A DNA stretch of 64,000 nucleotides from Pseudomonas sp. GM74 (GCF_000282455.1 NZ_AKJG01000003.1:1-64000); one strand, 5' to 3'. Counted from the stretch's first letter, positions 35,742 to 45,407 are shown. A program made the numbers and translations. Notes: generated by a model from the letters alone, not told the origin.

Positions 35742-35833
35742 CGCAATGGACCTATGAAATTGGTCATTAATGGCTCTTACAACAGACCAATAGCCTGCCT
35801 AGGATGCAGGCATTCGCCAAGGAAAATATCTCC

Positions 35834-36457
35834 ATGTACACGCCACGTGCTTTTGCCATCGACGAGTTGTCCCAACTGCATGAACTGATCCTCGCCACCC
35901 GCCTCGCCATATTGGTGACCCACGGTGAAAGTGGCCTGCAAGCCAGCCATGTACCTGTGCTGCTGCATTGCGAACAAGGTTCGAACGGCACGCTGTACGG
36001 GCATCTGGCCAAAGCCAATCCACAGTGGAAAGACCTGCGCGACGGCGCCGAAGCCCTGCTGATCTTTGCCGGTGCCGACGCCTACGTCAGCCCTGGCTTC
36101 TACCCGAGCAAGGCCGAACACGGCAAAGTCGTGCCAACCTGGAACTACATCGCAGTCCACGCCTATGGCCGAGCCGAAACCTTCAGCGATGGCGGACGGC
36201 TGCTCGACATCGTCAGTACCCTCACCGATCGTCATGAAGCTGGCCGCGCCCAACCGTGGTCAGTGGCCGATGCCCCCGCCGATTACATCGACGGCATGCT
36301 CAAGGCCATCGTCGGTTTCGCCATTCCCATCGACCGTCTGGAAGGCAAGCGCAAGCTCAGCCAGAACCGCAGCCCCGCCGACATCGACGGCGTGCGCAAA
36401 GGCCTGGCAGCCAGTCCCGACGTAACTGACCAAACCCTCGCCCAATTGATGCGCTAA
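35834..36457 (+). CDS. PaiB-type FMN-binding protein
   Basis: A 207-residue protein of the FMN-binding negative transcriptional regulator family (split-barrel flavin reductase fold). It begins MYTPRAFAIDELSQLHELI; other family blocks are HVPVLLHCEQG, YGHLAKANPQWKDL, YVSPGFYPSK and VPTWNYIAVHAYG, with KLSQNRSPADIDGV at the end. In Bacillus, paiB sits with the polyamine acetyltransferase gene paiA. Here two acetyltransferase genes follow at 10 and 15 bases, so an operon is likely. It is divergent from the MocR gene. Confidence 0.88.
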   Translation: MYTPRAFAIDELSQLHELILATRLAILVTHGESGLQASHVPVLLHCEQGSNGTLYGHLAKANPQWKDLRDGAEALLIFAGADAYVSPGFYPSKAEHGKVVPTWNYIAVHAYGRAETFSDGGRLLDIVSTLTDRHEAGRAQPWSVADAPADYIDGMLKAIVGFAIPIDRLEGKRKLSQNRSPADIDGVRKGLAASPDVTDQTLAQLMR

Positions 36458-36467
36458 GGAAATCACC

Positions 36468-36914
36468 ATGAGTCAGATCGACATTCGCCAAGTCACCACC
36501 GGTGATCACGCGGCCTGGTTGCCGTTGTGGCAAGCCTACCTGCGCTTCTACAACACCGAACTGCCGCAGGCCGTTACCCAAAGCACCTGGCAGCGCATGC
36601 TCGACCCGAGCGAACCAACCCACGCCGCCCTCGCCTGGGCCGACGGTAAAGCGGTGGGCATGGTGCATTTCATCTACCATCGTTCGAACTGGGCCATCGA
36701 GAACTCCTGCTACCTGCAAGACTTGCTGGTGGTCCCGCAAACCCGTGGCACCGGCGTCGGCCGCCAGTTGATCGAGTTCGTCTACACCACGGCCAAGGCC
36801 GACGGCTGTAACAAGGTCCACTGGCTGACCCACGAATCCAACGCCACCGCGATCCAGCTCTACGAGCGCATCGCCGAACGCCCGGGTTTCATCCAGTTTC
36901 GCAAAGCCATCTAG
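36468..36914 (+). CDS. GNAT-family N-acetyltransferase
   Basis: A 148-residue single GNAT domain. The acetyl-CoA loop is QTRGTGVGRQLIEF (about 90-103), preceded by the strand YLQDLLVVP and followed by VHWLTHESNATAIQLYERI. The substrate is unknown. It lies second in the operon after the PaiB-type gene, in the place that would fit a polyamine or amine acetyltransferase of the PaiA kind; that is inference from context only. Confidence 0.85.
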   Translation: MSQIDIRQVTTGDHAAWLPLWQAYLRFYNTELPQAVTQSTWQRMLDPSEPTHAALAWADGKAVGMVHFIYHRSNWAIENSCYLQDLLVVPQTRGTGVGRQLIEFVYTTAKADGCNKVHWLTHESNATAIQLYERIAERPGFIQFRKAI

Positions 36915-36929
36915 GTTCAAGGAGAACAC

Positions 36930-37601
36930 ATGTCGATTTCACTCGCCGACTGGAAAGGCGTCCCGGCCCCCACGACCCAACTGATCGAAGGGCGTTACAT
37001 CCGCCTGGAAAAACTCGACCCGGCGCGCCACGGCGACGACCTGTTCAACGCCCTGCAAGGCCCCGGCGCCGACCCGAAACTCTGGGACTATCTGCCTTAC
37101 GGCCCCTTCCCGGAGCGCAGCGTCTTCAACGACTGGCTGAACAACCACGCGGCCAGCAGCGACCCGTATTTCTTCAGCGTGATCGACCGCGCCAGCGGCG
37201 AGGTCCAGGGCATTCTCAGCCTGATGTCCATCGTCCCGGCTCAGGGCCGCATCGAAATCGGCCACGTCACCTTCGGCGCCCCGATGCAGCGCTCGCCGAA
37301 AAGCACCGAGGCGGTTTACCTGTTGGCCAAGGAATCCTTTGCCCTGGGCTACCGTCGCCTGGAATGGAAATGCAACAACGCCAACGCCCGCTCCAAATAC
37401 GCGGCCGAGCGCCTGGGCTTCAGTTTTGAGGGTGTGTTTCGCCAGCACATGGTGGTCAAGGGGCAGAACCGCGATACGGCGTGGTACTCGATCCTGGATT
37501 CCGAATGGCCGGCGATTGGGGCCGGGTTTGAGAAGTGGCTGAGTGATGAGAACCAGACGGGGTCGGGGCAGTTGAAAAGCCTCGTTGAGTGTCGCGGCTA
37601 A
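36930..37601 (+). CDS. GNAT-family N-acetyltransferase (RimJ/RimL-like)
   Basis: A 223-residue acetyltransferase with a RimJ/RimL-type layout: GRYIRLEKLDPARHGDDL (about 21-38), GHVTFGAPMQRSPKSTEAVYL (acetyl-CoA region, about 110-130) and RLEWKCNNANARSKYAAERLGFSFEG in pieces at about 145-170. The target amine is unknown. It is the last gene of the PaiB-GNAT-GNAT operon, with a 15-base gap upstream and a palindrome downstream. Confidence 0.87.
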   Translation: MSISLADWKGVPAPTTQLIEGRYIRLEKLDPARHGDDLFNALQGPGADPKLWDYLPYGPFPERSVFNDWLNNHAASSDPYFFSVIDRASGEVQGILSLMSIVPAQGRIEIGHVTFGAPMQRSPKSTEAVYLLAKESFALGYRRLEWKCNNANARSKYAAERLGFSFEGVFRQHMVVKGQNRDTAWYSILDSEWPAIGAGFEKWLSDENQTGSGQLKSLVECRG

Positions 37602-37618
37602 AAGAACCAAAAGCAAAA

Positions 37619-37685
37619 GATCGCAGCCTTCGGCAGCTCCTATAGGGTCGGTGTATATCCTGTAGAGCTGCCGAAGGCTGCGATC
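37619..37685. repeat. GATCGCAG palindrome, long form
   Basis: GATCGCAGCCTTCGGCAGCT(C) at 37619-37639 is perfectly complementary to 37665-37685, a 21-bp stem around a 25-base loop. It lies between convergent genes and may terminate both. A shorter relative is at 4325-4367. Confidence 0.88.
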
Positions 37686-37754
37686 CTTTGCGTCAGCCCA
37701 ACGCATCCAAGGCGTCACAACCGTCCTGAATCAGGATGTGCAATCGGAGCAGTT

Positions 37755-38033
37755 TCAGCTGATATCCCGTCGAATCCGCACCACACCCATTTTCAGTCCA
37801 AACGGACGGAACACTGCGTTCAAAGACTTCAGCGTCTGATTCCCTTCTGCATGTTCAATGTGCACCAGCGTGCGCACCGAGATTTTGCACATTTTGGCGA
37901 ATTGGGTCTGGTGCAAACCGGTGACTTCGACTCGCAAACGGCGAACCGCTTCGCCTATTTCAAGAGTGCCCTGAGCCAAAGCCTCTTGAATGCTTTCTAT
38001 GAGCACTGTGCGCTCAGCAACGGTCATGCTCAT
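37755..38033 (-). CDS. hipB: HipB-like antitoxin, XRE-type DNA-binding protein
   Basis: A 92-residue protein with an HTH at about 45-75 (TQFAKMCKISVRTLVHIEHA, then GNQTLKSLNAVFRPFGL), as in HipB antitoxins. I place the start at ATG 38033 (MSMTVAERTV), because it overlaps the hipA stop as ATGA; a codon 12 bases upstream is possible. It would neutralise HipA and repress the operon. It is encoded after the toxin, opposite to E. coli hipBA. Confidence 0.82.
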   Translation of the reverse strand: MSMTVAERTVLIESIQEALAQGTLEIGEAVRRLRVEVTGLHQTQFAKMCKISVRTLVHIEHAEGNQTLKSLNAVFRPFGLKMGVVRIRRDIS

Positions 38034-39382
38034 TTCAAGCCCCACTCTTTCAAACGTTGCTCCAGATTTTTCAATGCAATTTGTGGGTGATTCATTGTCT
38101 GTCCAGGCAGACCGCTGGCCGAGAGAATGTCGGGGAGTGCCATCAGGCGATTTGCATCGTCACGCAGGCGCTCAAATGAATCCTGCACGTCACTCAAAGC
38201 GGCTAATGGATCATCCGGATCAGCGATGTCGGCCAATGTACGGCACACCCCGCGCCAATCAACGTCACCCGCTCTCTCCAGTTCTTTTGGCCACTTGGTG
38301 GTCCGTGTCACACCTTCGTCGTCCATCACCATGGGTGCTAAATCATAAATGGGTGCAAGACGAAACGAGGTGTCATCACGGATGATTGCGATATTGCGTC
38401 CGTGGTTATCTGAGTTGCCGAGGATTTTGTTGATCAGATCCCGACGAAGATAATCGGCAACGAGATCCGGAATTTGATCCGCCTGCCCCGCCTCACGCCA
38501 AAGTCCTGCCAACAACCGGATAACGTCCATGTGGTCCAAAGCGCTACCCGCTGTCGTGATGTTTGCCAGCGAGTAGATTGACTCCACGGCAAAGCGCTCG
38601 ACGCCTTGGTCGGTCACTTGACGGTCAAAACGCTGCATCCACAAGCTGGGTTTGGTCGCTTCTTCCAGTGCAAGCCCCTCGACGGCCACAGTCTCGATCC
38701 CCAGACTCTGGAGCGCCCTGTAATAGTGATACTCGCTTCTTAGGATTACCTGATCAGTTTCCAGCCCTTTGTTGCGGGCGAACTTCACAAACCAATGTTG
38801 AGTGACATCGGCGTCGTCAAGTACTGCATCCGGGTACAGTAGCCCCGCCTTGTTCTGGGCCAACAAAAGCTTCGGAGCCTCGCCACCTGCACCTGTTGCG
38901 CCACCAATGGCAGCCCCCTGCTCGTAGGCATACTCAAGAAATCGATTATTGCGACTGATGACGTCCTGGCGCTCAAAACCAATCGGCTCACGCTGATCCA
39001 CTGCTTCGGCAGACGCCTTGACTCGCATATTTCCGATCGGCGCCGGCGTGCTTCTGGCCAGCAGGTAAAGGTCTGCACTTACGTCCGCGGGCTTGTCTTT
39101 GCCTATATGCGCTAAAAGGAACCTTTTGGCTGCCCCTGCCGGTGCAACATCATGTACAAATGCTGGCGCATTGGATCGTCTGCCATCCCAATCCAAAGGG
39201 AATCTCGCGCTCACTGCCTTGGCGAACGGAGTTCCAATATCTTCGTAATTTTCAAAAAGATACGTTTGCTGGTAGCCAAAACTGCAGCGACTTTCGAAGC
39301 CTTTTTCAGGGCTGTCGAAGCTCAAAATCATGGCGTCGTGCCAGTTTCCTGCCCAATAGATCTGTAGAGTCAGATCGTACAT
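38030..39382 (-). CDS. hipA: HipA-like serine/threonine kinase toxin
   Basis: A 450-residue protein with the HipA kinase fold. The glycine/lysine loop GGEAPK is at about 166-171, the catalytic SDNHGRN at 324-330 and the metal-binding Asp in PIYDLAP at about 347; all key residues appear intact. E. coli HipA phosphorylates glutamyl-tRNA synthetase and causes persistence; the target here is unknown. The N-terminal 100 residues are less typical. The ATG at 39382 (MYDLTLQIYW) follows AGGTGG. It is translationally coupled to hipB. Confidence 0.82.
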   Translation of the reverse strand: MYDLTLQIYWAGNWHDAMILSFDSPEKGFESRCSFGYQQTYLFENYEDIGTPFAKAVSARFPLDWDGRRSNAPAFVHDVAPAGAAKRFLLAHIGKDKPADVSADLYLLARSTPAPIGNMRVKASAEAVDQREPIGFERQDVISRNNRFLEYAYEQGAAIGGATGAGGEAPKLLLAQNKAGLLYPDAVLDDADVTQHWFVKFARNKGLETDQVILRSEYHYYRALQSLGIETVAVEGLALEEATKPSLWMQRFDRQVTDQGVERFAVESIYSLANITTAGSALDHMDVIRLLAGLWREAGQADQIPDLVADYLRRDLINKILGNSDNHGRNIAIIRDDTSFRLAPIYDLAPMVMDDEGVTRTTKWPKELERAGDVDWRGVCRTLADIADPDDPLAALSDVQDSFERLRDDANRLMALPDILSASGLPGQTMNHPQIALKNLEQRLKEWGLK

Positions 39383-39486
39383 GTCGTCACCACCTGCATT
39401 TAATTGCATGTTCTCATGGCTGATTATCGCCTTGAACGCAATATAGTGCACATAAAGAGCGCAGGCACAGTGGCTATGTGTATTAA

Positions 39487-39537
39487 AATGCAGATCAAAC
39501 CACTTGCGTGGCAAAAAAACGCAAAATAATGCAGATC
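39487..39537. promoter_or_regulatory. Direct repeat upstream of hipA
   Basis: AATGCAGATC occurs at 39487-39496 and 39528-39537, 41 bases apart (about four helical turns), about 105 bases before the hipA start. It may be an operator for HipB; this is inference. The rest of the gap up to 39650 shows nothing else. Confidence 0.35.
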
Positions 39538-39650
39538 CCGCCGAACCAATAGTTCGAAAGCCACAAAACCAGAAATTGCTTTACGGACGATGCCGGAAAA
39601 GTCGGTCGCGACAACAGGGGATGAGCGTCTGATCGCCAAATCCAGAGCAT

Positions 39651-39677
39651 AAAAAAAGGGGAGCACATGCCCCCCCG
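39651..39677 (-). terminator. Terminator of the pyruvate carboxylase operon
   Basis: On the minus strand GGGG-GGCATGTGCT-CCCC is followed by TTTTTTT, about 30 bases after the oadA-type stop. Confidence 0.8.
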
Positions 39678-39708
39678 AGGTTTAAAGCGTTGTATCGAGG
39701 CTGTTAAC

Positions 39709-41532
39709 TCAGCCTTCGATCTCGATCAGGATCTCGCCCGGGTTCACCCGGTCGCCCTTGGCCACGTGAATGGCGGTGACTTTACCGGCGATGGCTGCCT
39801 GGACTTCGGTTTCCATCTTCATCGCTTCGGTGATCAACACAGCCTGGCCTGCCTTGACGGTGTCACCCTCCTTGACCAGCACGTCGACGATGTTGCCCGG
39901 CATAGTGGTGCTGACGTGACCCGGTGCAGTGGCTTGCTTGCGCTTGCTGCTGCCGCCGCCGACGAATTCGTTGAGCGGTTCGAACACCACTTCTTCCGGC
40001 ATGCCGTCGATGGACAGGTAGAAGTGACGCTTGCCTTCGGCCTTGACGCCCACACCGGTGATGTCGACGCGGTAGGTTTCGCCGTGAACGTCGATGACGA
40101 ACTCGGTCGGTACGCCTTCGCCACCAGCCGAGGCGACGCCGCCGGCTTCAGGAATCGGCAACAGCACTTCAGGTGTCAGGGTGCCCGCAGCACGCTCTTC
40201 GAGGAACTTGCGACCGATGTCCGGGAACATGGCGAAGGTCAGCACGTCTTCTTCAGACTTGGCCAGCGCGCCGATGTCGGCACGCAGTTTGGCCATTTCC
40301 GGCTTGAGCAGGTCGGCTGGGCGCACGTCGATCACTTCTTCGCTGCCGATGGCCTGGCGACGCAGTTGTTCGTTCACTGTGCCCGGCGCCTTGCCGTAGC
40401 CGCCTTGCAGGTACAGCTTCACTTCGTTGGTGATGGTCTTGTAGCGCTCGCCGGCCAGCACGTTGAAGAACGCCTGGGTGCCGACGATCTGCGACGTCGG
40501 GGTCACCAGCGGCGGGAAGCCGAGGTCTTCACGAACCCGCGGGATTTCGGCCAGCACTTCGCTCATGCGATTGAGTGCGCCCTGCTCTTTCAACTGGTTG
40601 GCCAGGTTGGAAATCATCCCGCCCGGTACCTGGTTGACTTGAACGCGGGTATCGACGGCGGTGAACTCGCTTTCGAACTGGTGATACTTCTTGCGCACGG
40701 CGTAGAAGTACAGACCGATCTCTTGCAGCAGTTCCAGGTTCAGGCCGGTGTCGAACTCGCTGCCTTTAAGGGCGGCGACCATCGACTCGGTGCCCGGGTG
40801 ACTGGTGCCCCAGGCGAAGCTGGAGATTGCGGTATCGATGTGGTCGGCACCATTTTCGATGGCCTTCATTTGGCACATCGCAGCCAGGCCAGCGGTGTCG
40901 TGGGAGTGAATGAACACTGGCAGCGATTGTTCGGCTTTCAGGGCCTTGACCAGTTCGCCGGTGGCGTACGGGGTCAACAAGCCGGCCATGTCCTTGATCG
41001 CCACCGAGTCGCAACCCATGGCTTCCATTTGCTTGGCCTGGTTCACGAAGGCCTCGATGGTGTGCACCGGGCTGGTGGTGTAGGCGATAGTACCTTGGGC
41101 GTGTTTGCCGGCGGCTTTCACCGCTTCGATGGCCACGCGCAGGTTACGCACGTCGTTCATGGCGTCGAAGATGCGGAACACGTCGATGCCGTTGACCGCG
41201 GCCTTGGCGACGAAGGCCTTGACCACGTCGTCGCTGTAGTGGCGGTAGCCCAACAGGTTCTGGCCGCGCAGCAGCATTTGCAGGCGGGTGTTAGGCAGCG
41301 CCGCGCGCAGCTGGCGCAGGCGCTCCCACGGATCTTCTTTCAGGAAACGTACGCAGGCGTCGAATGTTGCACCGCCCCAGCACTCCAGCGACCAGTAGCC
41401 GACTTTGTCGAGCTTGTCGCAGATCGGCAGCATGTCTTCGGTGCGCATGCGGGTCGCGAGCAGCGATTGGTGGGCGTCGCGCAGGATAGTGTCGGTTACG
41501 TTTATCTTTTTAGAAACAGGGGGCTTGCTCAT
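39709..41532 (-). CDS. pycB: Pyruvate carboxylase subunit B (carboxyltransferase + biotin carrier)
   Basis: A 607-residue protein, often annotated oadA. The carboxyltransferase domain is at about 10-300 (TDTILRDAHQSLLATRMR, metal site in HSHDTAGLAA). The conserved PYC_OADA region is at about 310-460 and the C-terminal biotinyl domain has the AMKMET lysine site (about 570). With subunit A it makes oxaloacetate from pyruvate and bicarbonate. The start is MSKPPVSKKI at 41532. There is no membrane partner (OadB) nearby, which argues for anaplerotic carboxylation rather than Na+-pumping decarboxylase. Confidence 0.92.
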   Translation of the reverse strand: MSKPPVSKKINVTDTILRDAHQSLLATRMRTEDMLPICDKLDKVGYWSLECWGGATFDACVRFLKEDPWERLRQLRAALPNTRLQMLLRGQNLLGYRHYSDDVVKAFVAKAAVNGIDVFRIFDAMNDVRNLRVAIEAVKAAGKHAQGTIAYTTSPVHTIEAFVNQAKQMEAMGCDSVAIKDMAGLLTPYATGELVKALKAEQSLPVFIHSHDTAGLAAMCQMKAIENGADHIDTAISSFAWGTSHPGTESMVAALKGSEFDTGLNLELLQEIGLYFYAVRKKYHQFESEFTAVDTRVQVNQVPGGMISNLANQLKEQGALNRMSEVLAEIPRVREDLGFPPLVTPTSQIVGTQAFFNVLAGERYKTITNEVKLYLQGGYGKAPGTVNEQLRRQAIGSEEVIDVRPADLLKPEMAKLRADIGALAKSEEDVLTFAMFPDIGRKFLEERAAGTLTPEVLLPIPEAGGVASAGGEGVPTEFVIDVHGETYRVDITGVGVKAEGKRHFYLSIDGMPEEVVFEPLNEFVGGGSSKRKQATAPGHVSTTMPGNIVDVLVKEGDTVKAGQAVLITEAMKMETEVQAAIAGKVTAIHVAKGDRVNPGEILIEIEG

Positions 41533-41543
41533 TGTTCTATTCC

Positions 41544-42959
<1,416 letters not shown>

Positions 42960-43097
42960 TTGGAGTTTCCCTTGAGCCGGTGGTACCCACGACCTGCTAG
43001 ACCCAGGTCGACGCGTGACCAAATGTTTCAATTTGGTCGCAGGGCCACACTAGCGCCCACAAGGGATTAACAAAAATGAATAATAATTGGGTCGCGC

Positions 43098-43113
43098 ATA
43101 AGTAAAGACTTAT
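43098..43113. promoter_or_regulatory. Palindrome between pycA and pycR
   Basis: ATAAGT-AAAG-ACTTAT is a perfect 6-4-6 inverted repeat in the divergent promoter region, 38 bases before the LysR gene. It is a candidate regulator-binding site. Confidence 0.45.
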
Positions 43114-43150
43114 AGTTGAATCACCAGCCAGCGACGAGAGTGACCAGATA

Positions 43151-44113
43151 ATGCGTAAGTCATTGATGCGTATGACTTTGCGGCAATTGCAGATCTTTAA
43201 CGAGGTCTGTGATTTGCGGTCCTACAGCCGAGCGGCCGAGGAAATGTCGCTCACACAACCTGCTGTCAGCCTACAGATTCGTCAGCTGGAAGAGCTGATT
43301 GGCCAGCCTTTGTTCGATTACGTCGGCAAAAAACTCTACATGACCGAAGCCGCTGAAGCGTTACAGCGGGCCAGCCGGGATATTTTCGGACGCCTGGAAA
43401 ACCTCGACATGCAGCTGTCGGACATGCAGGGCTCGTTGCAGGGGCAACTGAAACTGGCGGTGGAATCCAGCGCCAAATATTTCGTGCCGCACTTGTTTGC
43501 CGCATTCAAACGCCAGCACCCGGAAGTGAACCTGCAACTGACGGTGGTCAATCGCGGCCAGGTCATTCGGCGCCTGTCGGATAACCGCGACGACCTGGTG
43601 ATCATGTCCATGGTGCCCCAGGACATGGGCCTGGAATTCCTGCCGTTTCTGAACAACCCGATCGTCGCCGTGGCACCACCGGATCACCCGCTGTGCCATA
43701 TGGGGCCGCTGCGTCTGCAGGATCTCGAGCCCTACACACTACTTCTGCGTGAGCCAGGCTCCGGGACGCGGCTGGCGTGCGAAGAATACTTCAAAGAGAA
43801 GCGTGTGCACTTCAACCAGACTCAGGAAGTCTCGTCTGCCGAAGCCCAGCGTGAATGTGTACTGGCAGGTCTGGGCGTTGCGCTATTGACGCGCCACGCC
43901 CTGAACCTTGAGCTGGCAACCGGCGGACTGATCGAGTTGCCGGTCGAAGAATTGCCGCTCTACCGCAGCTGGTGTCTGGTGCAGGCCAAGGCGAAACGCC
44001 TGTCACCGGTGGCTCACGCCTTCCTGGCGTTTGTTCGTAGCGAACGGATTCAGATCAGCGCGCTGGTTGAGCGTTTCGACGGGAAGTCGAGGGAGATGAC
44101 TGCCAGAAGTTGA
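43151..44113 (+). CDS. pycR: LysR-type regulator of pyruvate carboxylase
   Basis: A 320-residue LysR protein of the CbbR-like group. The HTH is at about 8-67 (LRQLQIFNEVCDLRSYSRAA, LTQPAVSLQIRQLEELIG) and the effector domain at about 95-300. It is divergent from pycA-pycB with a palindrome between them; in P. aeruginosa the equivalent regulator is named PycR, which is my reason for the symbol. Start ATG 43151; MRMTLRQLQ five codons later is an alternative. Confidence 0.88.
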   Translation: MRKSLMRMTLRQLQIFNEVCDLRSYSRAAEEMSLTQPAVSLQIRQLEELIGQPLFDYVGKKLYMTEAAEALQRASRDIFGRLENLDMQLSDMQGSLQGQLKLAVESSAKYFVPHLFAAFKRQHPEVNLQLTVVNRGQVIRRLSDNRDDLVIMSMVPQDMGLEFLPFLNNPIVAVAPPDHPLCHMGPLRLQDLEPYTLLLREPGSGTRLACEEYFKEKRVHFNQTQEVSSAEAQRECVLAGLGVALLTRHALNLELATGGLIELPVEELPLYRSWCLVQAKAKRLSPVAHAFLAFVRSERIQISALVERFDGKSREMTARS

Positions 44114-44264
44114 GCTCCAGCTCTGGGAAATCGCCAATCTCGGCCAGAAGCTGACGACGTTCGCAGCGATCTTCGATGGCGCGGCGGAATTCCATGCGGC
44201 GCTGATCTTCTTGCTGACGACGGGTTTTGACAGCGCTGTTGCGTTCTTCGTAGGGCATGGCCAT
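44055..44264 (-). CDS. Small basic conserved-looking protein
   Basis: A 69-residue protein beginning MAMPYEERNSAVKTRRQQED and rich in Arg, Glu and Gln, likely one long helix (to about residue 45). A strong GGGAGA site lies 7 bases before the ATG, which argues that it is real. Its last 59 bases overlap the end of pycR on the opposite strand. I do not recognise a function. Confidence 0.6.
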   Translation of the reverse strand: MAMPYEERNSAVKTRRQQEDQRRMEFRRAIEDRCERRQLLAEIGDFPELELNFWQSSPSTSRRNAQPAR

Positions 44265-44371
44265 TTCGAGTCTCCCAAGGCGAGTACGGGAGTTTCAAGA
44301 TAGGCGCGGGGGATGACGGTTTGGCGGCTTGGGCGTTACAGACTGATGAACCTTTGTTGGGCGCCGCTGCA

Positions 44372-44459
44372 CCTGTGGCGAGGGAGCTTGCTCCCGCTCG
44401 GCTGCGCAGCAGTCGCACAATTTTGAGGCCGCTTCGGGAGCAAGCTCCCTCGCCACAGG
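44372..44459. repeat. REP-like palindrome (GCGAGGGAGCTTGCTCCC subtype)
   Basis: CCTGTGGCGAGGGAGCTTGC... pairs with ...GCAAGCTCCCTCGCCACAGG. This is a different subfamily from the CTCGCGA copies. Confidence 0.85.
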
Positions 44460-44478
44460 GTCCGCGCCAGTCTTGAGA

Positions 44479-45345
44479 TCAGTCGTCCAGTGCCTTCACC
44501 GACTTGGGCGACAACCGCAAACTGCGAAGGCTGCGCTTGACGCTCTTGAGGTGGTTGACCAGGCTCGGTCCGCGCGCCATGGCCACACCCATCGCCAGCA
44601 CGTCGATCACCACCAGGTGGGCGATGCGCGAAGTCAGCGGCGTATAGATTTCAGTGTCTTCATGTACATCGATCGCCAGATTGACCGTAGACAGTTCGGC
44701 CAACGGGGTCTGGCTCGGGCACAGGGTGATCAACGAAGCACCGCTTTCGCGCACCAGATTGGCGGTGATCAGCAGGTCCTTGGAACGCCCGGACTGGGAA
44801 ATGCAGATCGCCACGTCGGTTGGCTTGAGCGTCACGGCCGACATCGCCTGCATGTGCGGGTCGGAATACGCCGCAGCGGTGAGCAGCAAGCGGAAGAATT
44901 TGTGCTGGGCATCCGCAGCGACCGCACCCGAGGCGCCGAAGCCGTAGAACTCGACGCGCTGGGCCTGGGACATCAGTGTCACCGCCCGCTGCAACTCCAG
45001 TGGATCGAGTTTCTCGCGAACCTCCATCAGCGTATGCAGGGTGGTGTCGAAGATTTTCAGGCTGTAGTCGGCGACCGAATCGTCTTCGTGAATCGCAAAC
45101 TGGCCGAAACTCGCACCTGCCGCCAGGCTCTGGGCCAGCTTCAGTTTCAGGTCCTGAAAACCGGAACAACCAATGGCACGGCAAAAACGCACGATGGTCG
45201 GCTCGCTGATGCCCACGCTGTGGGCCAGGTCGGCCATGGAGCTGTGCATCACGGCCGCAGGATCAAGCAGCACGTGGTCGGCGACCTTGAGCTCCGACTT
45301 GCGTAACAGGTGGCGAGACTGGGCGATGTGTTGCAGCAGATTCAA
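44479..45345 (-). CDS. HexR-like RpiR-family regulator
   Basis: A 288-residue regulator. The N-terminal RpiR HTH is at about 1-77 (RHLLRKSELKVADHVL, ADLAHSVGISEPTIVRFCRA) and the C-terminal SIS sugar-phosphate domain at about 125-255 (VEFYGFGASGAVA, ISQSGRSKDL). It resembles HexR, which controls glucose catabolism and binds KDPG; Pseudomonas has more than one such paralogue and I cannot tell which this is. A perfect palindrome lies 48 bases upstream of the start. Neighbours at pyruvate metabolism fit a carbon-flux role. Confidence 0.85.
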   Translation of the reverse strand: MNLLQHIAQSRHLLRKSELKVADHVLLDPAAVMHSSMADLAHSVGISEPTIVRFCRAIGCSGFQDLKLKLAQSLAAGASFGQFAIHEDDSVADYSLKIFDTTLHTLMEVREKLDPLELQRAVTLMSQAQRVEFYGFGASGAVAADAQHKFFRLLLTAAAYSDPHMQAMSAVTLKPTDVAICISQSGRSKDLLITANLVRESGASLITLCPSQTPLAELSTVNLAIDVHEDTEIYTPLTSRIAHLVVIDVLAMGVAMARGPSLVNHLKSVKRSLRSLRLSPKSVKALDD

Positions 45346-45392
45346 AGGGCTGGACTCTTTGTTATTGGCAGGTGCCGGGGATGTAGCACGCT

Positions 45393-45407
45393 TGTAGTTA
45401 TACTACA
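45393..45407 (-). promoter_or_regulatory. Palindromic operator upstream of the RpiR gene
   Basis: TGTAGT-TAT-ACTACA is a perfect 15-base palindrome, 48 bases before the regulator start. It resembles the TGTARTT/AAYTACA type of HexR sites, suggesting autoregulation. Confidence 0.65.

Noticed and set aside
39709..41532. Oxaloacetate decarboxylase alpha subunit as the function
   Set aside because: The beta and gamma membrane subunits are missing and a biotin carboxylase gene is directly upstream, which fits two-subunit pyruvate carboxylase.
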